From an uncultured Pseudanabaenaceae cyanobacterium (GTDB lineage Bacteria > Cyanobacteriota > Cyanobacteriia > Pseudanabaenales > Pseudanabaenaceae): a stretch of 64,000 nt of DNA. The position numbers were made by a program, and so were the translations under genes. Below the pieces are notes generated by a model that had not been told where the DNA came from, searched no databases, and saw only the letters and a program-made list of their open reading frames with translations. This document shows, one piece after another, positions 1 to 10,951 of this stretch. Position 1 is the stretch's first letter, and every line of letters begins with the position of its first letter. Where the stretch lies: positions 62,001 to 126,000 of the forward strand of contig CALGKB010000002.1 of NCBI GenBank assembly GCA_937927915.1, in the 5' to 3' direction.

Positions 1-2
1 TG

Positions 3-575
3 GTGGCGACTGTAAGTGTGACGGTAAAAGACTATCAGCGACGGCGGTTATTGATGTTTTTAGACCCCTGGAAGGATGCTGCAGGGGATGGTTTTCAGTT
101 GACCCAGAGTTTGATTGCCATTGGGTCTGGGGGGGTATTTGGTAAGGGGTTTGGCTTATCGGAACAAAAGTCTTTTTTGCCCATTCAGGACACAGATTTC
201 ATTTTTGCGGTGTTTGCGGAAGAGTTTGGCTTGGTGGGCTGCATCTTCTTGCTGCTTTTACTGGCAGTATTTGCTACTTTGGGGTTGCGAGTGGCGATGC
301 GCAGTCAGACCATGACCGTGCGCTTGGTGGCAACGGGGGCAACGCTTTTGTTGGTGGGGCAAGCTTTTCTCAATATTGGTGTGGCAACGGGGGCACTACC
401 GACGACGGGGTTACCCTTTCCCATGCTTAGCTACGGCGGCAATGCCATGTTAGCCAGTTTGACGGTGGCGGGATTACTAGTGCGATCGGCACGGGAAATG
501 ATTGTGTCAGAGGTCACCCCCCTGGAACGAGTACGCCAGTGGCGGCAGAAAAGAAATTCATTCCCGCGTCCCTAG
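3..575 (+). CDS. ftsW: FtsW/RodA/SpoVE (SEDS) family cell-division protein, C-terminal part (5' end outside window)
   Basis: ORF with SEDS motifs: GFGLSEQKSFLPIQDTDFIFAVFAEEFGL, ALPTTGLPFPMLSYGG; multiple TM segments. Confidence 0.85.
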   Translation: MATVSVTVKDYQRRRLLMFLDPWKDAAGDGFQLTQSLIAIGSGGVFGKGFGLSEQKSFLPIQDTDFIFAVFAEEFGLVGCIFLLLLLAVFATLGLRVAMRSQTMTVRLVATGATLLLVGQAFLNIGVATGALPTTGLPFPMLSYGGNAMLASLTVAGLLVRSAREMIVSEVTPLERVRQWRQKRNSFPRP

Positions 576-1709
576 CAATTCCAGCAGGGAGAGATTGACC
601 AGGTCGGAAAACAGCCAGCCCTCCAGGGGGAGAAGCCGTAACCGATGGTCAATTTGCACCCAACCCCTATCGACAAATTTTTGTAACTGCTGGCATACCT
701 GGGCAATTTTTTCTTCCCCAAATTCCTGGTGCAGCACCGCCAACTCTATGCCTTCTGCCAGGCGTAATCCCTGCATCAAAGTATCAAATAAGCGATCGTT
801 TATTTTTTCAGGGACAGGAGGGGGGTATTGTTTATGCCTGACCAGGTTTATGTATTCCCTTATTTTGCGGGGACGTTCCCACCGCCAGTGGTGGACATAG
901 CTAGCGGCACTCATACCAAAGCCATAGAAGGGCTGATTGCGCCAGTAGGTGATGTTGTGACGACATTCATAGCCGGGCTTAGCGTAGTTAGAAATTTCGT
1001 AGTGTCTGTAGCCTGCTTCTGTCAGTACCCTGTGCGCCAATTTGTACATCTCTACCGTCAATTCCTCCGAGGGCAAAGGGGCACATCCCGGTTGATAGCG
1101 TTTGGCAAAAGCCGTGCCTGCCTCGATCGTCAAGTCATACACCGACACATGGGTAGGGGCAAGGGCGATCGTTTGGTGCAAAGACTCTTCCCAATCCGGC
1201 AGGGTTTGGTGGGGCAAGCCAGAGATTAAATCCAGATTGAAATTCGCAAAGCCCGCCTGGCGGATGAGAGCCACTGCCTCGTAGATATCAGCCACCGAGT
1301 GACCGCGCCCACAACGATCGAGTAAATGGTCCTGAAATGCCTGGGCACCCAAGCTAATGCGATTTATCCCCCTAGCCCGATAGGACTGTAACGACTCCAG
1401 AGAGACTGTACCTGGATTAGCCTCCAGGGAAATTTCTGCCCCTGGCACTAAGTCCCAGCCCTCCCCAAGGGTCTGCAAAATAGCTGCTATCTCTTCCCCC
1501 CCCAACAGAGAGGGTGTGCCACCCCCCAAAAATACCGTTTCTAAACTGCCCCGCCCTGGCAAGTTAGCGATCGTGTCCCTGATCTCCTCACACAAAACCT
1601 GGACGTATTCCGCCATTAACCCCCTGCCCCCCGTAGTGATGGCAAAGTCACAATAAAAACACTTGCGACGGCAAAAGGGAATATGCAAGTATAGCGATCG
1701 GGGCGTCAT
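558..1709 (-). CDS. hemW: Radical SAM family heme chaperone HemW (coproporphyrinogen III oxidase-like)
   Basis: MTPRSLYLHIPFCRRKCFYCDF radical SAM CxxxCxxC motif, GGGTPSLL; ORF extends to 1808 but the internal ATG at 1709 fits the family N-terminus. Confidence 0.88.
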   Translation of the reverse strand: MTPRSLYLHIPFCRRKCFYCDFAITTGGRGLMAEYVQVLCEEIRDTIANLPGRGSLETVFLGGGTPSLLGGEEIAAILQTLGEGWDLVPGAEISLEANPGTVSLESLQSYRARGINRISLGAQAFQDHLLDRCGRGHSVADIYEAVALIRQAGFANFNLDLISGLPHQTLPDWEESLHQTIALAPTHVSVYDLTIEAGTAFAKRYQPGCAPLPSEELTVEMYKLAHRVLTEAGYRHYEISNYAKPGYECRHNITYWRNQPFYGFGMSAASYVHHWRWERPRKIREYINLVRHKQYPPPVPEKINDRLFDTLMQGLRLAEGIELAVLHQEFGEEKIAQVCQQLQKFVDRGWVQIDHRLRLLPLEGWLFSDLVNLSLLELLGTRE

Positions 1710-1755
1710 AGCAACAAATAAAAACTTCAACAATTGTTTAACTGGGAGCGGGGCA

Positions 1756-2355
1756 ATGATCAATATTCCAGTGGGTTGGTTAGTGCTGGGGTCTCTAGGG
1801 GTAATCACGATCGGTTATATCGCCATTGGCGTTGATATGGACATGACCTTCAGGCGGGGGGACTTTCTGCAACTGAGTTTTTTAATTTTCACCTGCCTGG
1901 GGACAGTGCTAGCTTTAGTGCGAGGTTTAGGTGCCCTCTTTCCTGCGATCGTTGCCAATACCTTAGTGTTCCAGCGGCAGGGGTTAGGGGGACTGATTGT
2001 TTCTCTGATGATCACCGCTCTAGTCATCGCCCTTGGTTGGGGGCAGGTAGACAACGACGAGGAATCTGAGAAATTGCAAAAAAATCTTGTCGCCTACGAA
2101 ATCCTAGGTGGGCTAGCCTTTGCCCTCTTTTCCTACTTTGCCGTCAAAAGTCTGGGCAATATCCTCTCCCCTAAATTGTTTCCGATCGGGGCAGGAGTCC
2201 TGGCTGGCTTCCTGGGTATTCTGGGGGAACTATGCAAATTCCTGGAACTCAAGCAGCGGCAACTGCGCAAAGTAATCAGCTTTATTGCCATCGGGGGCGT
2301 AGTTATAGGCATAGTTATCAGTCGGTTGCTACCCCCTACCCCCACCCCCAGCTAG
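1756..2355 (+). CDS. Conserved hypothetical membrane protein
   Basis: ORF 1663..2355; likely ATG at 1756 (MINIPVGWLVLGSLGVITIGYIAIG); several hydrophobic segments. Confidence 0.6.
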   Translation: MINIPVGWLVLGSLGVITIGYIAIGVDMDMTFRRGDFLQLSFLIFTCLGTVLALVRGLGALFPAIVANTLVFQRQGLGGLIVSLMITALVIALGWGQVDNDEESEKLQKNLVAYEILGGLAFALFSYFAVKSLGNILSPKLFPIGAGVLAGFLGILGELCKFLELKQRQLRKVISFIAIGGVVIGIVISRLLPPTPTPS

Positions 2356-2420
2356 TCGTTGTTAATTTTTCTGCCGCCCTGGGTAGAATCCTATTGTGAT
2401 TGTTTAGGTGGCAACGGAAT

Positions 2421-5400
2421 ATGAGTAGTCGTGAGCAAAGCAGAGTACGCAAGTTCTATCTGTCCCTCCTCTCTGACCTGAGAAAGTGGTTAGTAAAGAT
2501 AGGTAGTCCCTTCCGCATCAGCCGCAAATTCATCCGCAACCTCATGCGCCGCGGAGCTACCCAAGCAGGTTTTATCTTGCCTACTGTTGTCTTTGTTACT
2601 CTGGCTACCACGCTATTAGTTTTAGGGGTAGTAGCTCGATCGGCAGACCGTGCCCAGACTGCCGCCAACGCAAGAGTGGAGCAGGTATTTGAAGTAGCAA
2701 ACTCTGCTGTAATTGACCGTGCCAGATCGAAGCTTGAATTACTACTCAACGATGACACTTTACCACGCACGACACCACCAGAAGGAATTTTGCAGCAAGT
2801 GATCAGCAGCGGTAAGTACACTTATCCTGATGAAACTAGGCTGCAGATAGTAGAAGACTTTGCCACCACAGACACAGCTACAGATTCTCTCATAACAACC
2901 TCTGCTAATGGCAGTCCCGATGGAAAGATAAGGGTCACCGATAGTGACCTTATCGACCAAGAGTTCCACAAAAATGTGTGGAAGTTTCCCATCGATACAG
3001 ATGGCAATGGTAAATTTGATAGTTACGGTATTTACAGCATCATCTTCCGCACTAGACCACCAGAGTTGGCAGATGGTAAACCAAACCCTAACGATCGGCG
3101 GGTGACTACTCTAGAGGCACCTACCTTACCCTTCGATGAGACAGGTCTATCGGGTCGCTGCCAAGGCGTAGTAGGTGTAACGGTAGCAACTAATGAGGGT
3201 TGGACGCAAAGGGGCAACAAACTCAAGAAGGCATTTTTTGTCCACGCTGTAACTGTACCGATTACTGACCCTGACACTTTTCCACCGGATGCTGGTGACA
3301 GGTTTGAAACTTTTCGGGGTATACCTTCTATAAGTGCCCTAGAGCTACAACAAGACCGTGCCCGTACTCCCACTAACAACACAGCCGCATGGTTCGAAGG
3401 AGATATGGAAGTAGCTCGCCCCGCTCGCTTCCGCTTTAACGGCAGAATCTATGCTGGCGGCAACTTGATGATTGGTGCTATCAACAACGACAATCCGATC
3501 CAGTTCTATCAAGTCAGTAGCTCTGGCACTAGCCCAGCTAGTGAAAATACCCTAGGTTCTTGTTATTACGAACGAAATAACGCGGAAATCAACGTAGCAG
3601 GTAATGTAGTCGAGGGAGATGCTCTGACTACGGATACTGCTTTAGAGGGAGCAGTAGTTGATCTTTGGCAAGGACAAGGTGTTCAATTGCAGAGCAACCT
3701 CACCCCTGCTGGAGATCCAGATCAACCACCCCTCAACGATCTTAACCGCACAGTACAAAACACAGGAGCAGAAGCAACCCTGAATGAATTTGAGTACAAC
3801 CGTCGAGTTAATGTGCTGGTGAATGAAGCTCTGAGAAGAGCAACCCTAACAGGGATTGACCGATCGACAGGTGATATTCAATTAACCTACAGCTCAGGGG
3901 TAAAAGACCCTCCTTCTGTACAGTCTGACTTGATCAAGAGGATTCGTGATGAGGGCATCTTTGGAACAGGACCACTACTGACAAAGGCAAGAAGGGAGTC
4001 TTTGGAGGTATATTTCAAAGCAAGGGTGAGAAAAGTTCCCTACAAAGAAGTACCTTTTGGTTCTACACCAAGCGATCCCACTCCCCTGCTTACGCCTGTA
4101 CCTATTCCCGCTAGCGAGGGAGGCGGAGAGGACTTAGCACCACCCTTGCAGTGGGCTATACCTACTTATCTTAACCCTGGTGTCCTTAAGACCAACTCCG
4201 CAGGTACTAGTGCTACAGACTATGATGGCAACGGGGTTCTACAGGCACCTACAGCAAATGCCTTGACTCTGACTCCTCCCACTGGTAGTACCATGGTTTT
4301 ACCTTCCCTTGCTCCCGAAACCAGAGCAGCTAACCAAGACATAGAGAAGTTTATTGGTGATCGTGTGCGGGTAGGGAATGGCTTGCCTGCTTTGTACATA
4401 AAGAACCAGGGAGGCTCTGTCGGCTTTGTGGGAACGACTAATCAGAGCATAGTTTCCAACAACAACTCCATCAAGTTCAATGACCCCTCCAACCCTCCCA
4501 CACGCTACAGGGTGACTCGCTCCTTTGTTCTGGAAAACCTAGGAGAAACCGATCGGGGTGGTTTCTGGGAGTTGTCGGCAGCTGATGACCCTAGCAATGG
4601 CAATTCCCCTCCTAATCCCGTACCTATTACTGGTGGTCTGCGGGTAGTGACCAATGCAGGTATCTATAGTCCTCGTCCTGAATACACGTTTTTGCCACGC
4701 TTCCGTACAGGGCTGCCAGACAATACTTCTACTCCCGATATCGACGAATCTGCTGCGCCCCTATGGAATGGACAACCGATCGATAACCCCATCACCATAG
4801 ATGAAGATGACCCCCTGGCTCCTGTAAACGACGAGGCTGCAATTAGGGCAACAACCACGGCCAATCGCTGGGCACTTAACGAAGCTACCTTTGCTGCTCC
4901 TGACCCCACACCCAATGACGGCTTTAATGAGTTAAACTACGTAGTTTGGCCCGATTCGATGCCTATGACTGGGCAGATGCGGTTCTTCCCTGGTACCTAC
5001 ATCAACCCCCGCACAGGCGCTACTCAGAACGTTTCTGCTCCTGGCAATGAACCAGGTTGGTATCCTTTTGAGATCGATGACAACGGCAATATTATTCCTT
5101 ACGCGATCGGAGCTAATGGGCAGAAGGTAGAAGCAGCAGCCTCAACACCTGAAGACCGGGAGAGAGCAAGAAACTGGCGTGGTCACCTACAGATGCGGGC
5201 TTCTGCTATCTATCATTACAAATATGATGACTTTGACCCGGAAAAACTAACAGCATCATCCATCAGTGCAGATGTTTTCCAAAGACCTGTTGCCTGCGTG
5301 AGCAGTTACTATGATCCCACTACACCAGAAACTGCCAGAAATGCCCCTGGTTTGCTTTGGAATACAACAGACTATAACGGCAATCAACGCGGACGATCGA

Positions 5401-8400
5401 ACAACGGTATCGTCTACCCAGTACCAACTGAAACGGCAGCTAACATTGCAGGGGTGCCTAACTTTGATTTCACCACAGATAAGTTTGTAGTAACTGCTGA
5501 TGCCTCTAAGGTAAGAGATCGGAATGTCCCTCTTGTACAGCGTTTAGCGTATCAGGCTAACCTAGTATTTCCTAATGGCAGATTTGTCAATGAACCTCTG
5601 CGTAATGTCCTGCGACGTATTCAGGCAAGTCCTGGTAACAGTGCTCTATCAGCACGTTTGACTCTGGCAGAACAGTCCACCCTTGATGCGAACATCTGTG
5701 CTCTGCGCATTCTGGATGGTACCCTTACACCCCTGAACCAGCTAGCTCCTGTAGTCAATGGTGTAACAATTCCCCAGGGTACATTCAAAGAGGCTGCCTT
5801 CTTAGATGCCAGAGAGGTGAAAGCTCTGAATAAGAATGAGTCCTTACTGGAAGGTGTGTCTGGTTATGTTGCTGCGGATGGTAGTAGGAAAGGGTTGCTG
5901 GAGGTAGCCAACAATCGTGCTGACATCTATGACCTAGAAATAGAGCAGCGTCAGCCCCTGGAAGTGCGGACAACTGACTTAGATGTTGACCGTATGCGGG
6001 GAGCAACGGTAACGGGTCCTATCAATACCGGTGTACCGACAGAATATCTCTTGCCCTTCAGTGGGGTAGTGTATGCCACCAGGGAGGATGCCCTGCCGGA
6101 TATGAGTTACTTCGACTATGACAGTGCTAACAACCGTCCCTTCCCCACCTTGACATCTAAGCGGCGCGCTCTGAGTAGTACGGACTTCCGCCTGGACCCC
6201 ACTAGGAAGGTAGCAGGGATTCGGTTGATTAACGGTTACCGTATCTTCCGTTCCAGTCTGATTAACGCTAACCTGAACGATGTCACAGGTAATGTACTTG
6301 GTAACAGACCCACCTCTACTGAAACGCAGCTCAACTATAACGAGAATACGAAGGGTGAAAAGGGGATTATTCTAGTGTCGAACACTCCAGTGTATGTCAG
6401 GGCACAGAGAGACCCCTTCAACCCAAATAATGGCAGAATTGGCTTCAACGTCCATACCCAGGAAGAGTTTAGAACTGCTCTGGCTGCGGACTGGAGTAAC
6501 TTCTACAGCAGAATCAGGGGAGACCTTAACCCCAACTTTGCTTGCCGTCCTGGTCAGACTTCTACTTGTAATGAGGGGGATCAATGGCGACCTGCTACGG
6601 TAATTGCTGATGCTGTCACTATTCTGTCTGATCAATGGCGTGATGGCTATCGCAGTGATGGTGACTTTGATTTGCGCAATAACTCCAATACTTCTACCAG
6701 TGTCAACTGGATCAACACCCTCAACACTACCTCAGAGCAGCGCAAGGATAGCATTTATGTCGTAGAGCGCCGTAAGCAGGGCTTCTTTAACAATAACTTT
6801 GTCACCAACGCCAACTGGCTAGCACCTACCAATTCTGACAATCAAACGGGTACTCTCAGTGTCAACTATCCTGAAGGGAACTTGGCTTCCTACAACGGCA
6901 ATGGGGTGACTCCAGTGCAGAGACGGGGGTGGTTCCAAGAGTACAGTATGGACATTTGCCGTAAGGTGCCAGTGGAAGACTGCGGCTTTGATGATTGGGA
7001 AAAAATGGGTGGTGGTACAACTACGTTACCTAACTTTGGGGGTACTGTTTCTGCTGCCCAACCCTACGGTAACTCAGGCACCCCTGCTGGTTCACCTCGG
7101 TTCATCGCCCCTGAAGATACTCGTTTCCCACGGCGGGTCTCCTTCCTGCGTTACGACGACATCTATAGAGACGGCAATATGTCCTTGGTGTTTACCCAGC
7201 TCTGTGATGGTACAATGGCAAACTGGCAAGACCGTCAGGGGTGGCCCATTCCCATTGGTGTAGTGAATGGTAATAGTACAAGTGGTTATACCTATCCCCT
7301 GATCATGGGTGGTGGGTTTCAGGTGCCTTTCAGCGGGGAGAGCCGCGTGTCCTATGGAGATATTCCCTGCTCCCAGGTGGCAGTTATTGACATAGACGAG
7401 TCGCAAGATAAGTTAGAAGGGCGGCGGGCAAATGTTTTATACACTTCTACCCCTAATGTGCCCAATCCTCTGCCTACACCCACATTCAACACTATTACTG
7501 AGCCTGGTGGTACCACCGTACAGGTTGCAACTAATCTCGGTAATTTCCTCAATGATGACGCCAATCCACTGCCAACGGCGGAAAGAGCATTTCGACCCTT
7601 CTACGGCAGAGTTGCAGTGAGGAACATTGCAAAGGCACCTGCCAATATTATTGGAGCGAGGCTGACTTTCAGAGCACCAGGAACTAACACTAATCCAGGG
7701 AACTTTGGTAGCAACGCCCCTGAAGGTAATGGCTTGGGTACTGACCCAGTTAACATTGCTGGTACTGACTATATCCAGAAGTTCTATGTAGCTGACTCGC
7801 CCACAGGTGGAAACAGATGTTATATCTCTCAGGCTGCTGCTACTACAGGCACAGCTGCCAGTGCACTACCGCAGTATGCTGAAATTCCGAATGGGTCAAC
7901 AATTTATTTCAACAAGAATAGTTATGCACCTTGCCGATTCATGGTGCTGGTGACCAGGGACAATGCTAATGAAAATCCAGAGTATGTCAATATTAGGCTG
8001 GACAATGGCGTACCAACGGGAGTGAGTATAGGGAGTCCTGGGGGTATTGAGGATAATGAGAGCTTTGAAATTCAAATTGATTGGAATTGGACAAATGATA
8101 CAAACGAACCATTGCCAGGTACAGGCGCGATGACATTTGACCCGAATGTGTGTATGACTCCAGCCGAAAGGCCAGGACCTGTAATCATTAGGTATGAAAG
8201 GACTGGTACTATACTTTCAACGACGACTACAAATGAGATTAGAGATGACCGTGTAGTTACCATAACTAACCGTGTGTTTCAGATGCGTCCTGTACGAAAG
8301 GCAGACTGCAGCAGTGGTACCCCCAGTGCTCTCAAGCAACCCACGTTTGGGACATTGAAAACTCCTACCTACTCTATGGGGCAGAACTTAATGCCTGTGT

Positions 8401-10940
8401 CAGCTCTGTTGCCTACAGCAGCCGTGTATCCTTCTCCTTCTGCTACCTACCCCAATGTATGTAATGATCCTTCTACTAACCAACCTGTAGACACAGGAGG
8501 ATACAAATGCAATAACCTCGCAGATGGGCGACCTATTTTCCCGCAGTTAGTAGCGCCAAGAGCAAATGCTCTCAACTCTATCCTGCCTATGTTGCCTGGT
8601 ATGCGGACTAGCTTGCCTTCCCAATCGGATCGGACGCTGTGGTTCCGTACTATCAACAACAGTGATACGGTGATTGGGGCAGATGACAACATTGACTACC
8701 GCCAGGGTAGGCATTTGCTGATCTACAACCACTCTTGGCCCTTCTTGCGTGGTAGGGACGATGGCTCATATAGAGCTAATCTGAGTCATGGCAAGCGTCT
8801 ACAGTTACCAGAAACTGTATGCATTAGAACTGACGGTTTAGTAGATGAAAGATGCTTGGATCAGGGACGACCTGCCAATACATCAGACCCTGTGCAGGGA
8901 ACTGCCGCCGCTCCCAGTTACTTGGCTAATCTCAACTTGCCTTACAACCCGCACTTCCCAGCCGATCAGAGTATGCCGGGTAACAACCGCAACACAACCA
9001 ATACTCTTGCTTCTCGTCGGCGGGGGGTAGCTGACAACGTGGTGCAACCTGCTTCTTCCTTTGCTGTCTGTGGTATTACAGGTAACTCTCGTGCACTGCA
9101 GCTAGATGAGGGTGAGACCTCTGACTTTACTTCTGCAGGGGCGGGTGAAGTTTGCCCCAACTCAGTAAGGAATGTAATTGTGGACTTCTACAACAAGCTG
9201 ATGAACTTGACACCTGCTCCCGCTGGTACACCTGGTCATCCTAGGATTGAGGTTGAAAGAGGTGGTAAGCTAACTGACTTTACTGATGTGGTAAAGATCA
9301 CTGCTACCAATACCTTTGCCAACAATCGTGTCCATGTGATTGAGCTGCAAAATCTAGGTACTACTGCTGGGTCTGTTGTCAAACTAAGGGGGACACTGAG
9401 ATTGAGCGCTAACCGCGACAATATAGGAAGAAAGCGCGGTCCCAGTCCTGTGTTTATCTTCAGGGGTCCCAGGGATCGGGATGTAAGTATGGAGGGGCTA
9501 AAGGTCCAACTAGACGGTGTTGACCCCAATAACATCTTCTGGGTGTTCCCTCGCACGGGCAGGAAGGCTTTAACGATCGCGGGCGCATTGCCTAAGCCCA
9601 ATATTACTAACGATCCTGATAAAACTTCTATCTTGGTGGGGAACTTCATCGGCAATATGCCCAACAGCAGTACTGCTGCCAATGAGAGTAACACTTCCTA
9701 CCTCAACATTGGGTTGCTCCAAAATACGTCTCCCTTTAACCCCGTGGCTAATGGCAACTCTAACGGAGGCAGAGACTTGAGCAACAGTGACTACTTTGGT
9801 GTGACCTTCCGTGGGGTGAGGTTCTTGGGCTTCCGTGCTGACAAGAATGATAGCAATGCCAACGGTAGAGACCCCAGTAACTCTGACCACGGTATCGGTA
9901 TCAATCCCAACACGGTGGCAGCTGCTATGACTTCCGTGGATCAACCAGTACTACTCCCAGTCCTACAGCTTCATGCTCCTGCTAACACCAATACAAGTGT
10001 TTCCAGCCGAATGCCGGAATTTTCGCCAGGTTCCTATAACCCAAATGCTGCTAACATCCAGGTCTGCAGTATGAATGGTAGCCTAACCGATTGTCCCTCT
10101 AGCGTGCTTTCAGGTGGGTCTGGCTCTGGTGGGCAGTGGACAATGCGGGCAACGGCAACAACTAAGGCACCAGGTAGGATGAGTGATGCCAGTGCTAACC
10201 CAAGCCCTGTGGAAGTAAATATCTACTTTGTGGCTGGTAACTCCCCATCTCGATCGACTGTGCGATACAGGACATCGATTACCGCAAGGGTACCTGGCTT
10301 CGGTGTAACTCGAAACACAGAAGTATCAACAGCGGAGGTTACGGGGGGTCTGCCGAACTTTGTCCGCCTTTTGGAGAACTGGACAGGTGTAACCCTCAAG
10401 ATTACAGGTGGGTTCCTGCAAAACACTAGAAGCAAGATTGCCACAGGTCCTTTCTCCCAAACAGCACCCTACGCTACGACACAAACGGCAGCCCTCAATT
10501 ACGCCAGTGATATGCAGACTCTGTGGATTAACCGGTTCGATAACACCCGCGCAGATCAGGGGTTGAGTTCTTTCCGTCCCTTCCCTGCTTCGGTTACCTC
10601 TGAATCAATTCCTTACTACGCTCCCCCTGTACGGTTGTTTGGCTTCGATGTCGGGATTTTGACTCAGTCGGCTGACCTGTTCTCCTCCCGCTTTAGTCTT
10701 CCTATTGACAAACCTGATGAGTTCTTCCGCGAGACAGACCTGGATGATCCCTACATCAAGCAGTTAATGTGTGCCCTAGAGACTGATGACCCTGTAACCG
10801 ATCGGACTGGAGTGGGGGTACCTCCTAACAGATATAGACGTACTGTACTGCGTGGTAAAGACCAGCCGAAGGGTTGTGATAAGGTTACAGGTGTAGCTGG
10901 CTATACTCCCAGCGGGGCAGTGACTATCAACTACGAGTAG
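2421..10940 (+). CDS. hpsA: Giant HpsA-like protein (hormogonium polysaccharide biosynthesis protein HpsA family), prepilin-like N-terminus
   Basis: ~2840 aa ORF; N-terminal RRGATQAGFILPTVVFVTLATTLLVLGVVARSADRAQTA hydrophobic pilin-like helix; Asn/Thr/Pro-rich extracellular-type body; followed by pseudopilin genes. Start chosen at ATG 2421 (ORF opens at TTG 2400). Confidence 0.75.
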   Translation: MSSREQSRVRKFYLSLLSDLRKWLVKIGSPFRISRKFIRNLMRRGATQAGFILPTVVFVTLATTLLVLGVVARSADRAQTAANARVEQVFEVANSAVIDRARSKLELLLNDDTLPRTTPPEGILQQVISSGKYTYPDETRLQIVEDFATTDTATDSLITTSANGSPDGKIRVTDSDLIDQEFHKNVWKFPIDTDGNGKFDSYGIYSIIFRTRPPELADGKPNPNDRRVTTLEAPTLPFDETGLSGRCQGVVGVTVATNEGWTQRGNKLKKAFFVHAVTVPITDPDTFPPDAGDRFETFRGIPSISALELQQDRARTPTNNTAAWFEGDMEVARPARFRFNGRIYAGGNLMIGAINNDNPIQFYQVSSSGTSPASENTLGSCYYERNNAEINVAGNVVEGDALTTDTALEGAVVDLWQGQGVQLQSNLTPAGDPDQPPLNDLNRTVQNTGAEATLNEFEYNRRVNVLVNEALRRATLTGIDRSTGDIQLTYSSGVKDPPSVQSDLIKRIRDEGIFGTGPLLTKARRESLEVYFKARVRKVPYKEVPFGSTPSDPTPLLTPVPIPASEGGGEDLAPPLQWAIPTYLNPGVLKTNSAGTSATDYDGNGVLQAPTANALTLTPPTGSTMVLPSLAPETRAANQDIEKFIGDRVRVGNGLPALYIKNQGGSVGFVGTTNQSIVSNNNSIKFNDPSNPPTRYRVTRSFVLENLGETDRGGFWELSAADDPSNGNSPPNPVPITGGLRVVTNAGIYSPRPEYTFLPRFRTGLPDNTSTPDIDESAAPLWNGQPIDNPITIDEDDPLAPVNDEAAIRATTTANRWALNEATFAAPDPTPNDGFNELNYVVWPDSMPMTGQMRFFPGTYINPRTGATQNVSAPGNEPGWYPFEIDDNGNIIPYAIGANGQKVEAAASTPEDRERARNWRGHLQMRASAIYHYKYDDFDPEKLTASSISADVFQRPVACVSSYYDPTTPETARNAPGLLWNTTDYNGNQRGRSNNGIVYPVPTETAANIAGVPNFDFTTDKFVVTADASKVRDRNVPLVQRLAYQANLVFPNGRFVNEPLRNVLRRIQASPGNSALSARLTLAEQSTLDANICALRILDGTLTPLNQLAPVVNGVTIPQGTFKEAAFLDAREVKALNKNESLLEGVSGYVAADGSRKGLLEVANNRADIYDLEIEQRQPLEVRTTDLDVDRMRGATVTGPINTGVPTEYLLPFSGVVYATREDALPDMSYFDYDSANNRPFPTLTSKRRALSSTDFRLDPTRKVAGIRLINGYRIFRSSLINANLNDVTGNVLGNRPTSTETQLNYNENTKGEKGIILVSNTPVYVRAQRDPFNPNNGRIGFNVHTQEEFRTALAADWSNFYSRIRGDLNPNFACRPGQTSTCNEGDQWRPATVIADAVTILSDQWRDGYRSDGDFDLRNNSNTSTSVNWINTLNTTSEQRKDSIYVVERRKQGFFNNNFVTNANWLAPTNSDNQTGTLSVNYPEGNLASYNGNGVTPVQRRGWFQEYSMDICRKVPVEDCGFDDWEKMGGGTTTLPNFGGTVSAAQPYGNSGTPAGSPRFIAPEDTRFPRRVSFLRYDDIYRDGNMSLVFTQLCDGTMANWQDRQGWPIPIGVVNGNSTSGYTYPLIMGGGFQVPFSGESRVSYGDIPCSQVAVIDIDESQDKLEGRRANVLYTSTPNVPNPLPTPTFNTITEPGGTTVQVATNLGNFLNDDANPLPTAERAFRPFYGRVAVRNIAKAPANIIGARLTFRAPGTNTNPGNFGSNAPEGNGLGTDPVNIAGTDYIQKFYVADSPTGGNRCYISQAAATTGTAASALPQYAEIPNGSTIYFNKNSYAPCRFMVLVTRDNANENPEYVNIRLDNGVPTGVSIGSPGGIEDNESFEIQIDWNWTNDTNEPLPGTGAMTFDPNVCMTPAERPGPVIIRYERTGTILSTTTTNEIRDDRVVTITNRVFQMRPVRKADCSSGTPSALKQPTFGTLKTPTYSMGQNLMPVSALLPTAAVYPSPSATYPNVCNDPSTNQPVDTGGYKCNNLADGRPIFPQLVAPRANALNSILPMLPGMRTSLPSQSDRTLWFRTINNSDTVIGADDNIDYRQGRHLLIYNHSWPFLRGRDDGSYRANLSHGKRLQLPETVCIRTDGLVDERCLDQGRPANTSDPVQGTAAAPSYLANLNLPYNPHFPADQSMPGNNRNTTNTLASRRRGVADNVVQPASSFAVCGITGNSRALQLDEGETSDFTSAGAGEVCPNSVRNVIVDFYNKLMNLTPAPAGTPGHPRIEVERGGKLTDFTDVVKITATNTFANNRVHVIELQNLGTTAGSVVKLRGTLRLSANRDNIGRKRGPSPVFIFRGPRDRDVSMEGLKVQLDGVDPNNIFWVFPRTGRKALTIAGALPKPNITNDPDKTSILVGNFIGNMPNSSTAANESNTSYLNIGLLQNTSPFNPVANGNSNGGRDLSNSDYFGVTFRGVRFLGFRADKNDSNANGRDPSNSDHGIGINPNTVAAAMTSVDQPVLLPVLQLHAPANTNTSVSSRMPEFSPGSYNPNAANIQVCSMNGSLTDCPSSVLSGGSGSGGQWTMRATATTKAPGRMSDASANPSPVEVNIYFVAGNSPSRSTVRYRTSITARVPGFGVTRNTEVSTAEVTGGLPNFVRLLENWTGVTLKITGGFLQNTRSKIATGPFSQTAPYATTQTAALNYASDMQTLWINRFDNTRADQGLSSFRPFPASVTSESIPYYAPPVRLFGFDVGILTQSADLFSSRFSLPIDKPDEFFRETDLDDPYIKQLMCALETDDPVTDRTGVGVPPNRYRRTVLRGKDQPKGCDKVTGVAGYTPSGAVTINYE

Positions 10941-10951
10941 GGAGGTAACGT

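Noticed and set aside
1583-1593. CTCCTCACACA string resembling the conserved motif of the Yfr1 small RNA
   Set aside because: Lies inside hemW coding sequence, with no flanking stem-loops typical of Yfr1
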